A stretch of 8,254 bases of DNA. Origin: Epilinea sp044228875. GTDB lineage: Bacteria > Chloroflexota > Anaerolineae > Epilineales > Epilineaceae. Positions 6,262-8,254 of the stretch are shown here, piece by piece. The DNA lies in contig JBGAUA010000161.1 of assembly GCA_044228875.1 (NCBI GenBank), positions 1 through 8,254 on the forward strand, given 5' to 3'. The translations under genes and the position numbers were made by a program. Numbering within the stretch: the first letter of the stretch is position 1; every line of letters starts with the position of its first letter. The notes under the pieces were generated by a model. That model saw only the letters and a program-made list of their open reading frames with translations. It searched no databases and was not told the origin of the DNA.

Positions 6262-7166
6262 CCGGGCGAGGGACCTTCCGCGTGACCGCGGTCCAGGCCA
6301 CCCCCGCCTTTCTCGACCGTGACGCCACCATCGACATCGTCGTCGACCAGATCGCGCGAGCAGGCGCCGACGGCGCACAGCTCGTCGTGTTCCCCGAATC
6401 CTTCGTGCCCGGCTACCCCGACTGGCTCTGGCGCCAGAAGCCCTGGAGCGATGCCGAGTGGTACGCCCGCTTCCAGGATCAGTCCGTCGAGATCCCCGGG
6501 CCGCACCTGGACCGGGTGCGCAGCGCGGCAGAGGCCGCCCGGGTGTGGGTGGCCCTCGGGATCACCGAGCGCGACAGCACGGGCACCCTCTACAACGCAG
6601 TCGTCTACATCGACGCCACCGGAGCCATTGCCGGTTTGCATCGCAAGCTCATACCGACCGGTGCCGAACGACTGGTCTGGGCGTATGGTCAAGGTCCCAT
6701 GCTCACCGTGGTCGATATCGGTGGGGTCAGGGTCGGCTCCCTGATCTGCTGGGAGAACTACATGCCGCTGGCGCGGGCAGCCATGTACCAACAAGGAATC
6801 GACATCCTGCTGTCGCCCACCTGGGACACCAGCGACGAGTGGGTGCCCACGTTGCGCCATATCGCCAAGGAGGGCCGGCTCTTCGTGATCGGTGTGACCG
6901 CCTTCCTGCGAGGCAATGACGTACCGCGGGATCTACCCGGTGCCGATGCGGTCTACGGTCAGTCCGAGGATGTGCTGTCCAACGGCAACACCACCATCGT
7001 CGCCCCGGGTGGGACGATCCTGCAGGGACCCTTGATCGGTCAGGCGGGAACGGTGACGGCGACGCTCGAACTCGATCTCGTTGCCGCCGGCCGCCGCGCC
7101 TTCGATCCTACCGGGCATTACTCCCGGCCCGACATTCTGTCCCTGAAGGTGAACACCGGCTCCTGA
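6258..7166 (+). CDS. Nitrilase (carbon-nitrogen hydrolase superfamily, nitrilase branch)
   Basis: The protein has 302 residues. Enzymes of this superfamily hydrolyse C-N bonds through a Glu-Lys-Cys triad. The triad here is E47 (VVFPESFVPGYP), K130 (LHRKLIPT) and C164 (SLICWENYMPLARAAMY). The extra conserved Glu is E137 (GAERLVW). HRKLxPTxxERLVW and CWENYMPLARxAxY are typical of true nitrilases, cyanide dihydratases and arylacetonitrilases, not of amidases or carbamoylases. The end, GHYSRPDILSLKVNT (286-300), also matches true nitrilases. The likely reaction is nitrile to carboxylic acid plus ammonia. The substrate is unknown. It is slightly shorter than many nitrilases (about 310-350), mainly at the C-terminus; enzymes with this fold often form spirals, and the long tail is not seen here. 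The ATG at 6258 overlaps the stop of the upstream small ORF. The convergent peptidase gene ends 137 bases downstream. Confidence 0.93.
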   Translation: MTGRGTFRVTAVQATPAFLDRDATIDIVVDQIARAGADGAQLVVFPESFVPGYPDWLWRQKPWSDAEWYARFQDQSVEIPGPHLDRVRSAAEAARVWVALGITERDSTGTLYNAVVYIDATGAIAGLHRKLIPTGAERLVWAYGQGPMLTVVDIGGVRVGSLICWENYMPLARAAMYQQGIDILLSPTWDTSDEWVPTLRHIAKEGRLFVIGVTAFLRGNDVPRDLPGADAVYGQSEDVLSNGNTTIVAPGGTILQGPLIGQAGTVTATLELDLVAAGRRAFDPTGHYSRPDILSLKVNTGS

Positions 7167-7303
7167 GGCCAGGCCCGTTCCAAGGTCTTGCGGTGGACGG
7201 ACGCCTCGTCGTGCCGGTTGCGCATGACGCTGGAGCGGGTGGCGAAGGCCTGGACCCGCGACGCTGCCGGCTCGGTCTGGGGGGGCCGCCCGGGTCAGGA
7301 AGC

Positions 7304-8254
7304 TCAGGGTCCGAGCAGTGCCTCCAGTTGATCGACATACGAGGCAAGGGTGGCGAAGGCTTCCTCCACCGGCGCATCCTCGGTCATGTCCACGCCCGCT
7401 TGCCGCAGCAGGTCCAGCGAGTAGCCGGAGGAACCCGACCCCAGGAAGTTCAGGTAAGCCTCGGCGGCACCGGGCTCGCCGGCGGAGACGCGGCGCGCCA
7501 GGCCATGGGCGGCGGCGATGCCGGTGGCATAGGTGTAGACGTAGAAGTTCATGTACATGTGCTGGAAGGTGGCCCAGGTGATGCCCACCCGCGCCGCGTC
7601 GAACTGCATCGTGCTGCCGTAGCCCTCCGCGAAGAGCTCCGTCATGCGCGCGTTCATCCGGTCGGCCGTCAGCGGCTCGCCCCGCTCCAGGCGCTGGTGC
7701 ATGTCCAGCTCCCAGCGCGCCAGGGTGGGCATGACGAAGAGGTAGCGGTGCAGGTTGTAGAGCGCCTCCTCCAGGATGGCGATCCGAAGGCCGCGATCGA
7801 GGTCCTGGCCCAGCAGGTAGGCGCGGGTCATGGCCTGGTTGAAATTGGAGGCCGTCTCCGCGCAGAACATGGTGTAGCCGGTGTAGACGGGCGGCTGCTT
7901 GCGCCAGGTCAGGAAGGAATGCATGGAGTGGCCCAGCTCGTGGGCCAAGGTGCTCATGCTGGCCACGTCGTCCAGGTAGCCCATCTTGATGAAGGGCAGG
8001 GTGCCCGCGCGGCCGGCGGAGAAGGCTCCCTGCTGCTTGCCCACGTTGGGGTAGCGGTCCACCCAGCGTTCCTCCAGGCAGCCGCGGCGCATGGCGCTCA
8101 CGTAGTCCGGTCCGAGGGGCGCCATCCCCTCGCAGATCCAGTCCACCACCTGGCGATAGGGCACCTCGATCTTGTCCTGCGTCAACGGCGCCTTGATGTC
8201 GTACTCGTGCAGCGTCTCCACGCCGAGCACGCGGCGGCGCAACCGCCAGTAACG
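7304..8254 (-). CDS. pepF: Oligoendopeptidase F / M3-family metallopeptidase (C-terminal part)
   Basis: The gene runs off the right edge. The 316 C-terminal residues are in the window, and the rest of the protein (PepF-like enzymes are about 600 residues) lies beyond base 8254. PepF cleaves short peptides in the cytoplasm and is a zinc enzyme. The zinc motif HELGH is present (H105, E106 and H109 counted from the window edge, in STLAHELGHSMHSFL), with the third ligand E133 (FCAETASNFNQ). The conserved HMYMNFYVYTYATGIAAA (232-249) and LGSGSSGYSLDLLRQAGVDM (271-290) are also typical. The frame is open to the last base (RYWRLRRRVLG), so the TTG at 8242 is not a real start. It converges on the nitrilase gene. 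No frameshift is seen in the visible part. Confidence 0.94.
   Translation of the reverse strand, partial: RYWRLRRRVLGVETLHEYDIKAPLTQDKIEVPYRQVVDWICEGMAPLGPDYVSAMRRGCLEERWVDRYPNVGKQQGAFSAGRAGTLPFIKMGYLDDVASMSTLAHELGHSMHSFLTWRKQPPVYTGYTMFCAETASNFNQAMTRAYLLGQDLDRGLRIAILEEALYNLHRYLFVMPTLARWELDMHQRLERGEPLTADRMNARMTELFAEGYGSTMQFDAARVGITWATFQHMYMNFYVYTYATGIAAAHGLARRVSAGEPGAAEAYLNFLGSGSSGYSLDLLRQAGVDMTEDAPVEEAFATLASYVDQLEALLGP

Noticed and set aside
5912..6337. 141-codon minus-strand frame over the small ORF and nitrilase start
   Set aside because: It shows no recognisable domain, is Arg/Ser/Val-rich, and overlaps a strongly supported nitrilase gene.
8240..8242. TTG start for the peptidase
   Set aside because: The frame stays open to the window edge with PepF-like sequence, and the protein is clearly missing its N-terminal part.

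Overview
The window is very GC-rich, chromosome-like bacterial DNA, with most codons ending in G or C. The best guess at origin is Chloroflexota (Anaerolineae/Caldilineae/Ardenticatenia type). The main clue is the secreted VWA protein, which has a Ser/Thr/Pro linker ending in YLPALMRR. I recall this 'YLPLVMR'-like signature from many exported Chloroflexota proteins. The secreted DUF4397 protein ends in a related WLPALRRP. A DUF4397 protein, an HU-like protein without a long arm and a PepF/M3 peptidase also fit, but none of them is diagnostic.

Layout. Bases 1-245 hold two near-perfect palindromes that share an identical 23-base stretch, upstream of a plus-strand gene for a 190-residue HU/IHF-like protein (246-818). 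Converging on it from the other strand is a type II toxin-antitoxin pair: vapB (AbrB-fold antitoxin, 1228-1476) and vapC (PIN-domain RNase, 843-1235), which overlap by 8 bases. Divergent from vapBC is a 631-residue secreted protein (1673-3568) with two VWA domains. The first has lost its metal-binding MIDAS motif and the second keeps it. A 318-base gap follows, then an aldo/keto reductase (3887-4933), a secreted two-repeat DUF4397 protein (5108-5836), and a two-gene unit in which a 58-residue unknown ORF (6085-6261) overlaps the start of a nitrilase (6258-7166) by ATGA. The right edge carries, on the minus strand, the C-terminal 316 residues of a PepF-type M3 oligoendopeptidase (7304-8254), which runs out of the window.

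The genes do not form one pathway. There is one TA operon and one probable small-ORF/nitrilase operon. The other genes look like single transcription units, each with its own upstream region. The VWA and DUF4397 proteins are probably both exported and may share a surface-related C-terminal or linker motif. I see no tRNA, rRNA, CRISPR array, transposase or complete mobile element. I did not find a clearly new multi-gene system. The most unusual points are the twin palindromes before the HU-like gene, the dead-plus-live VWA pair and the coupled small ORF before the nitrilase.
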